Made by a program: the position numbers and the translations under genes
NCBI RefSeq assembly: GCF_904848625.1
Contig: NZ_CAJHCP010000003.1
Coordinates: forward strand, 610,373-674,372
Direction of reading: 5' to 3'
Length of the DNA stretch: 64,000 nt
DNA from: Paraburkholderia metrosideri
Lineage (GTDB): Bacteria; Pseudomonadota; Gammaproteobacteria; Burkholderiales; Burkholderiaceae
Notes under the pieces: generated by a model
Database searches by the model: none
Seen by the model: only the letters and a program-made list of their open reading frames with translations
Told to the model about the DNA's origin: nothing
Shown: piece after piece, positions 1 through 8,724 of the stretch
How positions within the stretch are numbered: the first letter of the stretch is position 1
Layout of the letters: each line of letters begins with the position of its first letter

Positions 1-1385
1 GCTTCGGACCGCTGACCGCGCAACCGCGTCAAACCGGCCAGCGCGATCACCAGCAGCGCGGAGCACAGCACCGGCGCGGCCGCCGCCTGAAACAGCGCCG
101 CGTTCGACCAGTTCAGCGCAATCAGCTGGCCGCCGACGAGCGGCCCGATCACCGAGCCGATCCGCCCAATGCCAAGGCTCCAGCCAATCCCGGTCGAGCG
201 CAAGCTGGTCGGATAAAAGTGGCCAGCCAGCGCATTGACCGCCGGTTGTCCGCCGACCACGCAGAAGCCGCCCGCGAATACGGCGATCAGGAGCCACGGC
301 AACGCGTGCGCGACGGAACCGATTGCACCCACCGACAGCGCCGCGCCGACAAAACACACGAACAACACGCGCACGAAACCGAAACGCTCGATAAACCAGC
401 CGAGCAGCAACGTGCCGACCACGCCGCCCGTCTGCAACACCGTGCCGACGATCACCGCGGTGCCCGCCGAATAGCCGGCGTCACGCATCACGGTTGGCAG
501 CCAGTTCGACAGGAAGTAAAGATCGATCAGGTTCATGAAGCTGATCGCCCACAGGATTGCCGTTACCGGCCCGCGCCCCGCGCGGAACAGTTCGGCGACC
601 GGCGCACCGCCGTTACCCTTTTCCCGCACGACCAGACGCGTGTTCGCGTCGATCGGCAACGCCGGATTGAACTTCATCAGCCAGCGCAATGCCTGTGCGC
701 TGCGTCCTTTGAGCACCAGAAATTGCAGCGACTCCGGTAACGCAACGAGCATCGCAAACGCAAGCAGCAACGGCACCGTGCCGCCGACCCAGAACACCGC
801 GCGCCAGCCGTACGCCGGAATCAACGCAGCGCTGACAAAGCCGCCGAGCGCCGCACCCAGCGTGAAGCCGCACGACACCAGCATCATGCGCTTGACGCGG
901 TGCGCGGGGGTCGAGAACTCGCCGACCAGCGCCATTGCGTTCGGCATGATGCAGCCGAGGCCGAGACCGGTGATGAAACGCAGCGTGATCAAGGCGGGAA
1001 TCGTTGACACGAGCGGCGTGGCGAGCATGGAAAGCGCGAAGAAAAACGTCGCACCGATCAGGACAGGACGACGCCCGATGCGGTCGGCCAGTACCGACAG
1101 ACCCAGCGCGCCCAGCAGCATGCCGAACAGACTGGCGCTGAACACCGGCCCTAGCGCCGCCTTCGACACATGCCATTCGCCGATCACGCTGGGCGCGACG
1201 TAGCCCATCGCCTGCGCGTCGAAGCCGTCGATCAACAGGCACAGCCCGCAGAGCGCGAACAGCATCATCTGAAACGCCGGCTGGTGCGTTTCGCGAAGTA
1301 GGTGCTCGACTTCGATCACGCTGGTGGCGTTAGCGGCGTTAGCGGCATGCGGGCCGTTGGCGGCCTCGGCCGGGGTGGCGTTCAT
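1..1385 (-). CDS. MFS transporter, aromatic acid:H+ symporter family (3' end outside window)
   Basis: Inner-membrane major facilitator of the AAHS type (PcaK/BenK/MhpT-like), expected to import an aromatic or related organic acid with protons. The frame is open from an ATG at 1385 to the window edge, about 461 codons, so only the last part of the C-terminus is missing. The first transmembrane segment carries the family signature LLIDGFDAQAMGY (bases about 1200-1240), whose Asp residues are typical of this family. A short Ala/Asn-rich N-terminus is encoded by two copies of a 9-base repeat near 1325-1345. It is transcribed away from the EAL gene. The substrate cannot be told from sequence. Family assignment is firm; substrate unknown. 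Confidence 0.85.
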   Translation of the reverse strand, partial: MNATPAEAANGPHAANAANATSVIEVEHLLRETHQPAFQMMLFALCGLCLLIDGFDAQAMGYVAPSVIGEWHVSKAALGPVFSASLFGMLLGALGLSVLADRIGRRPVLIGATFFFALSMLATPLVSTIPALITLRFITGLGLGCIMPNAMALVGEFSTPAHRVKRMMLVSCGFTLGAALGGFVSAALIPAYGWRAVFWVGGTVPLLLAFAMLVALPESLQFLVLKGRSAQALRWLMKFNPALPIDANTRLVVREKGNGGAPVAELFRAGRGPVTAILWAISFMNLIDLYFLSNWLPTVMRDAGYSAGTAVIVGTVLQTGGVVGTLLLGWFIERFGFVRVLFVCFVGAALSVGAIGSVAHALPWLLIAVFAGGFCVVGGQPAVNALAGHFYPTSLRSTGIGWSLGIGRIGSVIGPLVGGQLIALNWSNAALFQAAAAPVLCSALLVIALAGLTRLRGQRSE

Positions 1386-1789
1386 CAAACAGTCTCCTCA
1401 TCCTGAACGGATTGGTTGGGCGCCAGGCCGGCTCGACCGGACGGCGCACTTCGAGCGTGAGCGTGTCACGCCTGTGGAGCGAGTGGATGGGGTGGCATGC
1501 AGCGCGGACGCATCTCGAACATCGCCCAATCGTGCGTCCGCACCGTTCCAGCCGCAGCAACGTCACGGGTTACACATAGTAAAACGAATTACGTATAGTG
1601 AAATTAACGTATACCCTGAAGCACGTCGGACCCAAGCGCTGCGAGCCGCCCGCACACGCGTTCGGCGGATAACGTTATGAGCATTTTGTTCATGAGCGCG
1701 CATGGCGGACTGCTACCATCAGTGGATGCGGCAATCGAGTCGCGTCGCCGCGCCGACTTGCGCATTTACCCTGCTCATCCTTTATTTCC
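1386..1789. promoter_or_regulatory. Divergent intergenic region with direct repeats
   Basis: This 404-base gap separates the leftward MFS gene from the rightward EAL gene. I see no gene in it. At 1576-1603 an AT-rich block carries two copies of ATAGT-R-AAA spaced 19 bases apart (starting at 1576 and 1595), inside otherwise GC-rich DNA. The second copy lies in a pair of ACGTATA repeats (1591 and 1608). Two turns of helix between repeats suggests a regulator site or promoter for the transporter. This is an inference from spacing only. Confidence 0.35.
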
Positions 1790-2623
1790 ATGATTCCGCC
1801 GACCATCCCCGATCTCATCAAGCGCTCCGCCGATCACCCGTTTCTCGGCGAACATCTGGCGATGGGACAAGGCGAGCATGGCGACATCGCGCTGGCGCGA
1901 TTCAAGGGCGTTGAGCTGGCCAGTGCCTACGAGCCGATCTTCGACATCACCGTGCATGCGTTGGCGCAGTCGCTGTCGTCGGGCGCAGAAGGCGTGGATC
2001 GTTTCGGCGATGAACTCGGCTTCCAGGCAGTCACTCATCGACTCGACGCCGCGCCGTTCGATGTCTTCGATCCTTTCGACCGTATCGGCGACGATCAGGA
2101 GCTGGTCGCGCTCGACCGGATGTCACGCGCGTTGCACGCGATCAATTTCTTTGGCGCGCAGCGGCATGGCCTGCTGTTTCTGCGCGTGCACGAGCGTCTG
2201 TTGAAGAGCGTGAAGTACGACCATGGACGGCATTTTTCGACCGTGCTGGTGTCGTTCGGATTGAACCCGTCGCGGGTGGTAATCGAGTTGCCGGCTGCGG
2301 CGGTCGCGCACAAGACCTTTCTCGGCTATCTCACCAAGAGCTATCAGCACTATGGCTTCAAGGTGGCGGGCAATCTGTCGAACGCGGGGCAGATTCTGTC
2401 GGTGTCGGAAGCGGCACGGCTCGACTTCATCAAGATGGATGCCGCTATCGCGTTGCGCGACGCGACGGTGAAACCGCTAGTCGGCTACGCGAGCCGCTTG
2501 CGGATTCCGCTGATTTTTAATCGCGTGATGGATGAAGCGCAGTTCGTCGCGTTGCAGCAGTATGACGTGCGGTTTGTTCAGGGGCCGCTATTCACCGCGC
2601 ATTATCACGATCGGGCGGCTTGA
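1790..2623 (+). CDS. Degenerate EAL-domain protein
   Basis: A 277-residue protein aligned by eye with cyclic-di-GMP phosphodiesterase EAL domains. It keeps YEPIFDI in place of YQPIVDL near residue 47, a strand with VIELP, the DFIKMD element corresponding to LKID, and VQGPLF near the C-terminus corresponding to QGYLF. The EAL tripeptide itself and the paired aspartates of the DDFGTG loop are absent (the latter replaced by NLSNAGQILS). It is therefore probably a non-catalytic c-di-GMP or protein-binding domain rather than an enzyme. No transmembrane or GGDEF part is present. No clear Shine-Dalgarno precedes the ATG. The fold is fairly sure, inactivity is inferred, and its role is unknown. Confidence 0.7.
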   Translation: MIPPTIPDLIKRSADHPFLGEHLAMGQGEHGDIALARFKGVELASAYEPIFDITVHALAQSLSSGAEGVDRFGDELGFQAVTHRLDAAPFDVFDPFDRIGDDQELVALDRMSRALHAINFFGAQRHGLLFLRVHERLLKSVKYDHGRHFSTVLVSFGLNPSRVVIELPAAAVAHKTFLGYLTKSYQHYGFKVAGNLSNAGQILSVSEAARLDFIKMDAAIALRDATVKPLVGYASRLRIPLIFNRVMDEAQFVALQQYDVRFVQGPLFTAHYHDRAA

Positions 2624-2939
2624 TGGGTGGAGTGGCTTGCGAGGCAGCGGTGAGCTTGCGTTGGGACGAAGTCAAGGCCGCTTCAAGGCCGGGCTAAGAC
2701 CGCGCTAAGGGAAGGGTTGCCTGCTGTTAATTGAATGCCGGGCTGCCGTGCGCATGTGTGAGCAGATCGGCTTTGGTCGAATAGGCAGCCCGCGCCCGGT
2801 TACCCACCGTCGGGAAGCGAGCTCACAACTCGGCTGCACTTGCCGTTAGTAGCGCGTACGCATGTCGGCACTCTGTTCAGGCGGAATAATCGCGCGCCCT
2901 TCTGCCTACGTCACGAGAACGGCCGGGCACGCTCGCCCA
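2624..2939. other. Intergenic, convergent EAL/iclR gap
   Basis: The 316 bases between the converging EAL and iclR genes hold no convincing gene. A short GC-rich tandem-like stretch at 2670-2710 (repeated GCTTCAAGGCC / GCTAAG units) is present, but no intrinsic terminator with a T-run is seen. Confidence 0.4.
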
Positions 2940-3725
2940 TCACCCCACATCACCCAGTCGCCGTGCAAGCGCCTTCAATCTCGGCGCAACATTTTCGCGA
3001 AACACCTCCTCTCCCATCGACGACGCCGGTCCGCTGCAACTCAGCACCAGCCAACGCCCTTCGCGCGGCTCGCGAAACGGAACGGCAACCGCGTTCACAT
3101 CGTCGTGCCACGCGCGGAATGAATAGCAGCAACGCTCGGTGGCAAACGCGGCGATTTCGGTTTGCGCGTCGGCCACGAGTGCCGCACCGACTTTGCCCGC
3201 GGCTTTCTTCAACTCGACCAGCAACGCTGCACGCGCGTCGAGCGGTTGCACGGCGAGATACGCACGGCCCATCGAACTGGTCAGCATCGACAGTTTCGAA
3301 CCGGATGCCAGCCCGAGCGTCAACGCGGTCTCACTGCGGATCGTCTCCAGATAAATCATGTCGAGCCCATCGCGGCAACCGAGCGACACCGCCGCCCCCA
3401 CCTCTCGCGCGAACGTGCGCATGTGCGGGCGGGCGAGTTCGAGCGTGTCCGTGCCGGACAGCAACGCGAACCCCAGCGACAGCACACCGGCGTCGAGCGC
3501 ATATTTGCCGAGCGTCTCGTCGAGCCGCAGATAGCCGAGCACGGTCAGCGTGTAAGCGAGACGGTTGACGGTTGCTTTAGGCAAGCCCGTTCGTTCGACG
3601 AAATCGCGATTGCCGAGCATCGTTTCGCCCGGCTTGAACGCGCGCAGCAGATCCAGCCCGCGCGCAAGGGCGACGACGAATTTGCGCTCGTCGATCGGAT
3701 CAGGGGGAGTAGATGCTGGCGTCAT
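2940..3725 (-). CDS. IclR-family transcriptional regulator
   Basis: A 261-residue regulator with an N-terminal winged helix-turn-helix (roughly residues 20-80, including GLPKATVNRLAYTL) and a C-terminal IclR effector domain (about 90-255). IclR proteins bind small carboxylates or aromatic compounds and usually control adjacent catabolic genes. It is divergent from gcdH with 94 bases between the starts, and a palindrome at 3761-3777 lies in that gap, so gcdH is the natural target. I chose the ATG at 3725; a GTG four codons upstream is possible, and neither has a good Shine-Dalgarno. Family assignment is strong; effector unknown. Confidence 0.88.
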   Translation of the reverse strand: MTPASTPPDPIDERKFVVALARGLDLLRAFKPGETMLGNRDFVERTGLPKATVNRLAYTLTVLGYLRLDETLGKYALDAGVLSLGFALLSGTDTLELARPHMRTFAREVGAAVSLGCRDGLDMIYLETIRSETALTLGLASGSKLSMLTSSMGRAYLAVQPLDARAALLVELKKAAGKVGAALVADAQTEIAAFATERCCYSFRAWHDDVNAVAVPFREPREGRWLVLSCSGPASSMGEEVFRENVAPRLKALARRLGDVG

Positions 3726-3760
3726 CGGATGATACACTCGGGTGTCGTTTGCAAAACATT

Positions 3761-3777
3761 GTTTCGCATAGCGGAAC
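3761..3777. promoter_or_regulatory. Putative IclR operator
   Basis: GTTTCGC-ATA-GCGGAAC is a 7-3-7 inverted repeat with six of seven positions paired, centred in the iclR-gcdH intergenic region. Its form resembles operators of IclR-type regulators, which are short palindromes of GTTCGC-like half-sites. It is probably bound by the adjacent IclR protein to control gcdH and itself. This is by inspection only. Confidence 0.5.
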
Positions 3778-3819
3778 TTAAGTCAAGCTTGAGATCAAGC
3801 AAGAATCAGGAGATACGTC

Positions 3820-5010
3820 ATGGCCGAGGCCGCGCAGTTTCACTGGGAAGACCCGTTGCTGCTGGATCAGCAGCTCACCGAAGACGAACGCATGGTGCGC
3901 GACGCCGCCGCCGCTTACTCGCAGGACAAGCTGCAACCGCGCGTGCTCGAGGCGTTCCGTCACGAGAAGACCGATATCGAAATCTTCCGCGAGATGGGCG
4001 AACTCGGCCTGCTCGGCCCGACCATTCCTGAGCAATACGGCGGCCCCGGTCTGAACTACGTGGCTTACGGTCTGATCGCGCGTGAGGTGGAGCGCGTCGA
4101 TTCCGGCTACCGGTCGATGATGTCGGTGCAATCGTCGCTCGTCATGGTGCCGATCAACGAATTCGGCTCCGAGGCGCAAAAGCAGAAGTACCTGCCCAAG
4201 CTCGCCACCGGCGAATGGATCGGCTGCTTCGGCCTGACCGAACCGAACCACGGCTCCGACCCAGGCAGCATGATCACGCGCGCGAAGAAAGTGGACGGCG
4301 GCTATTCGCTGTCCGGCGCAAAAATGTGGATCACCAATTCGCCGATCGCCGACGTGTTCGTCGTGTGGGCAAAGCTCGAAGAAGACGGCAAGGACTCGAT
4401 TCGCGGCTTCATTCTGGAGAAGGGCTGGAAGGGGCTGTCGGCGCCGACCATCCATAGCAAGGTGGGTTTGCGTGCATCGATCACCGGCGAGATCGTGCTC
4501 GACGAAGTGTTCGTGCCGGAAGAAAACCGTTTCCCGGATGTCAGCGGCTTGCGTGGTCCTTTCACGTGCCTGAACTCGGCGCGTTACGGCATTGCGTGGG
4601 GTGCGCTCGGCGCGGCCGAATCGTGCTGGCACACCGCGCGTCAGTATGTGCTCGATCGCAAACAGTTCGGCCGGCCGCTCGCCGCGAACCAGTTGATCCA
4701 GAAGAAACTCGCCGACATGCAGACGGAGATCACGCTCGGTCTGCAAGGCGTGCTGCGCCTTGGCCGCATGAAGGACGAAGGCACGGCGGCGGTTGAAATC
4801 ACGTCGATCATGAAACGCAATTCGTGTGGCAAGGCGCTGGACATTGCGCGACTCGCACGTGACATGCTCGGCGGCAACGGTATTTCAGACGAGTTCGGGA
4901 TTGCGCGGCATCTGGTGAATCTGGAAGTCGTAAATACCTACGAAGGTACGCACGATATTCACGCACTGATCCTCGGGCGTGCGCAAACCGGCATTCAGGC
5001 GTTTTTCTGA
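3820..5010 (+). CDS. gcdH: Glutaryl-CoA dehydrogenase
   Basis: A 396-residue FAD-dependent acyl-CoA dehydrogenase that oxidises and decarboxylates glutaryl-CoA to crotonyl-CoA in lysine, tryptophan and aromatic degradation. It carries [13 protein letters not shown], where the Arg98-Ser99 pair matches the glutarate-binding residues of this subfamily, the FAD-site stretch [13 protein letters not shown], and the catalytic base Glu375 in [12 protein letters not shown]. Length fits the family. An AGGAGA ribosome-binding site precedes the ATG by about seven bases. It is divergent from iclR, which probably regulates it, and ends at a bidirectional terminator. Confidence is high. Confidence 0.95.
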   Translation: MAEAAQFHWEDPLLLDQQLTEDERMVRDAAAAYSQDKLQPRVLEAFRHEKTDIEIFREMGELGLLGPTIPEQYGGPGLNYVAYGLIAREVERVDSGYRSMMSVQSSLVMVPINEFGSEAQKQKYLPKLATGEWIGCFGLTEPNHGSDPGSMITRAKKVDGGYSLSGAKMWITNSPIADVFVVWAKLEEDGKDSIRGFILEKGWKGLSAPTIHSKVGLRASITGEIVLDEVFVPEENRFPDVSGLRGPFTCLNSARYGIAWGALGAAESCWHTARQYVLDRKQFGRPLAANQLIQKKLADMQTEITLGLQGVLRLGRMKDEGTAAVEITSIMKRNSCGKALDIARLARDMLGGNGISDEFGIARHLVNLEVVNTYEGTHDIHALILGRAQTGIQAFF

Positions 5011-5044
5011 TTTTTCCGTGATGCTTTTCTGAAGTTCGAATGAA

Positions 5045-5082
5045 AAAAGAAGGCCGGTTCAAGATTGAACCGGCCTTCTTTT
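5045..5082. terminator. Bidirectional intrinsic terminator gcdH/peroxiredoxin
   Basis: A perfect 18-bp inverted repeat (AAAAGAAGGCCGGTTCAA, loop GA, complement) is flanked by A-runs on one side and T-runs on the other. It can end transcription of both the rightward gcdH and the leftward peroxiredoxin gene. Confidence 0.9.
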
Positions 5083-5151
5083 ATTGCAGCGCGCTGTTCT
5101 AGCTAACTGCGCGCTCGATGAACCGCGCGACTTGCGCGTTTCATTACCCGC

Positions 5152-5790
5152 TTACTTGTTCGGCTGCGGCGTCATGCGCAGGTACGGACGCAGGGCCTTG
5201 TAGCCCTTCGGGAATTTCTGCTTGATGACTTCCTCGTCCTTCAGCGACGGGACGATCACGACGTCATCACCCTGCTTCCAGTTGCCGGGCGTAGCGACGG
5301 AGTGGCTGTCCGTCAATTGCAACGAATCGATCACACGCAGCACTTCGTCAAAATTGCGGCCGGTGCTGGCCGGGTACGTGATGATCAGACGCACCTTCTT
5401 TTTCGGATCGATCACGAACAGCGAGCGGACCGTCAGCGTCTCGTTAGCGTTCGGGTGAATCATGTCGTACAGCTCGGCAACCTTGCGATCGCCGTCAGCG
5501 AGAATCGGGAAGCCGACGTTAGCCGCCTGCGTCTCGTTGATGTCCTTGATCCATTCCTTATGCGACTCCGCGCTGTCGACGGACAACGCGATCGTCTTAA
5601 CATTGCGCTTTTCGAATTCGCTGGCCAGCTTGGCGGTCAGGCCGAGCTCGGTCGTGCAGACCGGCGTGAAGTCAGCCGGATGCGAAAACAGTACACCCCA
5701 GCTGTCGCCTAGCCACTCGTGAAACTTGATACGGCCGACACTCGACTCCTGCTCGAAATCCGGCGCGATGTCGCCAAGACGTAGACTCAT
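5152..5790 (-). CDS. 1-Cys peroxiredoxin (Prx6/LsfA type)
   Basis: A 212-residue thiol peroxidase that reduces hydrogen peroxide and organic hydroperoxides. The peroxidatic cysteine is Cys45 in DFTPVCTTELG, preceded by the family's HPADFTP loop. The C-terminal extension (residues about 150-212) is longer than in 2-Cys AhpC enzymes and matches the Prx6 group, for example LsfA of pseudomonads. The start is followed by the typical MSLRLGDIAPDFEQ. It is a single-gene unit ending at the shared terminator. Confidence is high for subfamily; the physiological reductant is not visible. Confidence 0.93.
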   Translation of the reverse strand: MSLRLGDIAPDFEQESSVGRIKFHEWLGDSWGVLFSHPADFTPVCTTELGLTAKLASEFEKRNVKTIALSVDSAESHKEWIKDINETQAANVGFPILADGDRKVAELYDMIHPNANETLTVRSLFVIDPKKKVRLIITYPASTGRNFDEVLRVIDSLQLTDSHSVATPGNWKQGDDVVIVPSLKDEEVIKQKFPKGYKALRPYLRMTPQPNK

Positions 5791-6131
5791 TGTGTATCTC
5801 CTTTAAGGTAGTCGGTTTCCCGCGCGGGCTCTCTCCCGCAGCACCCCGCCAACATAAAGCATATGGCAGCGAACGTCCAAGACGAACGAACATTGCGTCA
5901 CTACTTTATGCGTTTTTGTAATTTTCACCGTTTTAGTGGAAACTTTGCGGGACAGATCAACTCCATCATAAGCAAACTTGGCAAGATTGGCCTTCCAAAC
6001 TGCGCTTTTCTGATGGTGCTGCATCGGGAACGGATCGTGCGTTCTTGGAAATCAACAGGGCACTGCGCTCGCCAGCAACCGTTTCTTTGGTTACGATTCA
6101 CGCGTGGCCGTGAGACGAAGGGGAGTTGTCA
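5791..6131. other. Divergent promoter region, peroxiredoxin/yqjD-like
   Basis: This 341-base gap between the divergent peroxiredoxin and YqjD-like genes is moderately AT-rich around 5880-5970. It must hold both promoters, but I cannot identify a specific operator such as an OxyR site by eye. No credible gene is present. Confidence 0.4.
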
Positions 6132-6434
6132 ATGTCGGAAGTCAACAAGGAGAGATTGATGTCGGATATCAAAACCGTCCTCGCGGACGCAGAGGATTTG
6201 CTGAAACAGGCCGCGAGCGCCACGGGCGAGCGCGCTTCGGAACTGCGTGAAACGGCGCTGACGCGCCTGAAGCAGGCTAAGGAAAAGGCGGCTGACGTAC
6301 AGGTCGTGGTGGTCGAAAAAGGCAAGAAGGCGGCTCGCGCCACCGACGACTACGTGCATGAGCATCCGTGGGCGTCCATCGGCATTGCCGCGGGCGCTGG
6401 CGTGCTGCTGGGTCTGCTGATCAATCGCAAGTAG
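6132..6434 (+). CDS. DUF883 / ElaB-YqjD-like envelope protein
   Basis: A 100-residue protein of the DUF883 family. Residues 1-65 are a charged amphipathic helix rich in Ala, Glu and Lys. A single C-terminal transmembrane segment (about 78-97, with SIGIAAGAGVLLGLLI) ends in NRK. E. coli relatives ElaB and YqjD are tail-anchored inner-membrane proteins that bind ribosomes in stationary phase. Two starts are possible: ATG 6132 with AAGGGGAG six bases upstream, or ATG 6159 with AAGGAGA five bases upstream. I prefer 6132 because MSEVNKERLMSDIKT is a common N-terminus in this family. It heads a yqjD-yqjE-like cluster. Confidence 0.85.
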   Translation: MSEVNKERLMSDIKTVLADAEDLLKQAASATGERASELRETALTRLKQAKEKAADVQVVVVEKGKKAARATDDYVHEHPWASIGIAAGAGVLLGLLINRK

Positions 6435-6566
6435 TACTGGTGAGGTCGTCGGTCGAATCTCGTCCGGCACACCAGCGAATCGAGTCGACCGGCGCATGCC
6501 TGGCCGGTCTGCTTTTCTTGGCGCGCGCCCGCGCCGGTTAGGCCTTCACGCGCAACGCCCACAGCC

Positions 6567-6953
6567 ATGACGATCGAAACACACTCGCAGCGCGGAGAAC
6601 CTAGTCCGTTGCGCCGCATTATCGGTTCCGTGTTTGCGATTCTGCAGACGCGGCTCGAACTGGTCGGCATTGAACTCGCCGAAGAAAAAGACCGTTTGCT
6701 CGGCGTGCTGTTCCTTGGTCTTGCTGCGATGATGCTCGCCACGATGGCGCTCATCGCACTGACCGCGCTGATCGCGATCTCGTTCTGGGATACCTACCGG
6801 TGGCAGTCGCTTGCCGGCATTACCGCTGTTTATGCCATCGCGGGCTTGGCCTGTGCGCTGAAAGCGCGCAGTGGTTTGCGCAACGCGCCGATGGTGTTCG
6901 AAGCCACGGTCGCCGAGTTTGAGAAAGACCGCGACGTATTTCGCAAACCTTGA
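6567..6953 (+). CDS. Phage-holin-like membrane protein (YqjE family)
   Basis: A 128-residue inner-membrane protein with two closely spaced transmembrane helices (about residues 46-72 and 78-100) after a charged N-terminal helix containing LQTRLELVGIELAEEKDRLL. This arrangement is typical of the DUF1469/YqjE group often called putative Actinobacteriophage holin superfamily III. It follows the DUF883 gene by 132 bases on the same strand, and the pair is widely conserved in proteobacteria. The biochemical function is unknown. Confidence 0.82.
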   Translation: MTIETHSQRGEPSPLRRIIGSVFAILQTRLELVGIELAEEKDRLLGVLFLGLAAMMLATMALIALTALIAISFWDTYRWQSLAGITAVYAIAGLACALKARSGLRNAPMVFEATVAEFEKDRDVFRKP

Positions 6954-7099
6954 TGCAGAGGCGTGCAGAGGGCTTGGCGAGCGTCTTCGGTGCGCCGCGC
7001 GCCCCCAGGTTGTGAATTTGATGCGCGTTTGCTGTGCTGGTTGACGTTGCTTGACGTCGACCGACTGTCCCACCTCACTTCCATTGCCGTCGACCCGCC

Positions 7100-7597
7100 A
7101 TGAGCCAAAGCCACTCCGATACCGCATTCCGTAACAAACGCCATCAGGCCAAAGATCTGAGCGCGCCGCACCTGCGTGCGCTGCGCAAGGAGTTGCTGCT
7201 GGTACGCGCGGATGTCGAACGCATGGAACTCGCTCAGGCGACCATCGAGTTGCGGCAGGCCGTTACGCATTTCAGCTGGCTTAAATTTATTGTGCCGGGG
7301 TTTGGCGGCGTGAGGACCCGCAGTGGGGAGAAGGCGAGCTTCATCAACGCGGGAACAATTGGCGCTTTGCTGAAGCAGTACCCGATTGTCAGTTCGCTTG
7401 CTTCCATGTTGCTGGCTAAGCCATTGCGCGCCACGGTTGTGGCCGGTGCGAAACCGGCACTTAAATGGGGCAGCCTGGGGCTTGCTGCTTGGGAAGCGTA
7501 TCGAATCTGGCAGCAGATGAAGCGTGACTCGGCTGCGGCTGGGGCTTCTTCTGGTTCTCCTCGCGCGAAAGAGGAATCGGTTGATAGTGGGTATTGA
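7100..7597 (+). CDS. DUF3318-type protein of the yqjDE cluster
   Basis: A 165-residue hypothetical protein. Its first half is an amphipathic, charged helix (LRALRKELLLVRADVERMEL). The middle has a proline/glycine-rich hydrophobic patch (WLKFIVPGFGG), and 110-145 may be membrane-associated. It resembles the third gene that accompanies yqjD and yqjE in Burkholderia (DUF3318, YqjK-like position). It is probably part of the same envelope-stress cluster. The domain name is from recollection of the family and was not checked. Confidence 0.65.
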   Translation: MSQSHSDTAFRNKRHQAKDLSAPHLRALRKELLLVRADVERMELAQATIELRQAVTHFSWLKFIVPGFGGVRTRSGEKASFINAGTIGALLKQYPIVSSLASMLLAKPLRATVVAGAKPALKWGSLGLAAWEAYRIWQQMKRDSAAAGASSGSPRAKEESVDSGY

Positions 7598-7676
7598 GAG
7601 GCTTGGTTAGTGGGTTGATGGGTTGTCAGGGCGGCGGTTGGGCGGGTGAGCCGTCGTTTTATGTGTCTTCAGGTCT

Positions 7677-8108
7677 TCAGCTTGTATTCCAACATTCGCC
7701 GCTTGCGGGCGTCGAATCGCTTCCCGCGCTTCTATTACCCCGCTGGCCCGTCGCGTCGAGCGTGAAAGTGCCACAGGCATCATCACGCATTGGGCCAAAT
7801 TCGGCGGGTGTCGCCTCTATCGAATAGCCGCCATTTACTTCGTCCGCAGGCAACACGCGCAAGCGATAAATCGACACCCCGAATTGCGGCGCCTGGTCCA
7901 GTCCCGGCGGCAAGGTCGACACACCGTCGCTCGTCGCTCCCTCGATAAATTGCGCTGCCCGATACAGCGCGGATGCCGCGTCGACGCGATGCGTTCGCGC
8001 AATATGACTGCGATACGCGGGCACCGCGAATACTGCCAGTGTGGCCGCTATTGCCAGCACGATCATCAATTCGAGCAACGTGAACGCGGACACATACGGC
8101 CTTTTCAT
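7677..8108 (-). CDS. pilE: Type IV minor pilin, PilE-like
   Basis: A 143-residue prepilin. After a short leader (MKRPYVSA) comes the type IV N-methylation segment FTLLELMIVLAIAATLAVFAVPAY with the invariant Glu at mature position 5. The residue before the cleavage site is Ala rather than Gly, which is unusual. A C-terminal half with two Cys could form the D-loop disulfide. I chose ATG 8108, six bases after GAGGGG; an ATG two codons upstream directly abuts that sequence. It is the last gene of the fimT-pilV-pilW-pilX-pilE operon, ten bases after pilX. Confidence 0.85.
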   Translation of the reverse strand: MKRPYVSAFTLLELMIVLAIAATLAVFAVPAYRSHIARTHRVDAASALYRAAQFIEGATSDGVSTLPPGLDQAPQFGVSIYRLRVLPADEVNGGYSIEATPAEFGPMRDDACGTFTLDATGQRGNRSAGSDSTPASGECWNTS

Positions 8109-8118
8109 ACACATCCCC

Positions 8119-8724
8119 TCAAAATGGGCTTGCGGCGACGCGCCGCCAATGACGCTCAACTGTCTCACTGTCAATCACCAACTCCAATTGCAGCCATACC
8201 TGTGACTCCCTGTTTCGTCCGAAGCCACGCGAGGTCAGCAAATACGCTCGAGCCTCGGCGCGGTTGGCAAGACGCCATGCTTCTATCAAACATTGCGGCG
8301 CGCGCAGCGAGCCGGGCCATTGCGCAATGGGCGTAATGGCTCCCGCCTCAAACGCGCTTTTGACTTTCCATTGCGTCGGCTCGACGGATGCAAGTGGCGA
8401 CGCTGGCACCGTTTCGACGTCCGCCGCGATGACGCTGCGAGCACATGAAATCAGCGCTGAATCTGCAGCGTGAAAAGCCTGCAGATAGTCACGCACGTTG
8501 TTGGTCGAACGCGTGGCCGACAGCGATGTTTCGAACCACACCGCTGAGGTGGCCAGCATCATGGTTGAAATCAGCAGGACAATGGGCAGCACGACGCCGC
8601 ATTGGGAACCACGCCGACCGCGACCATTGCGACTGGAATCCCGTACGCACAGCGGCTTACCACGACGTTGTGAGTCCCCTTCACGCGCGGGGCATCGCAT
8701 CAAATTGGCAAATCGGTGTCTCAC
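8119..8724 (-). CDS. pilX: Type IV pilus minor pilin PilX
   Basis: A 201-residue PilX-family protein. It has a long basic N-terminus (about 43 residues, Arg-rich), then the hydrophobic segment GVVLPIVLLISTMMLA that anchors and assembles minor pilins, and a soluble C-terminal domain with few cysteines. Its GTG start overlaps the pilW stop (GTGA at 8721-8724), indicating translational coupling. A later internal start within the basic leader (for example the GTG of VRDSSRNG) cannot be excluded. PilX helps initiate pilus assembly together with PilV, PilW and FimT. Confidence 0.8.
   Translation of the reverse strand: MRHRFANLMRCPAREGDSQRRGKPLCVRDSSRNGRGRRGSQCGVVLPIVLLISTMMLATSAVWFETSLSATRSTNNVRDYLQAFHAADSALISCARSVIAADVETVPASPLASVEPTQWKVKSAFEAGAITPIAQWPGSLRAPQCLIEAWRLANRAEARAYLLTSRGFGRNRESQVWLQLELVIDSETVERHWRRVAASPF

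Noticed and set aside
1325..1345. Tandem 9-base repeats in the transporter N-terminus
   Set aside because: Only two copies inside coding sequence; ordinary low-complexity Ala/Asn codons.
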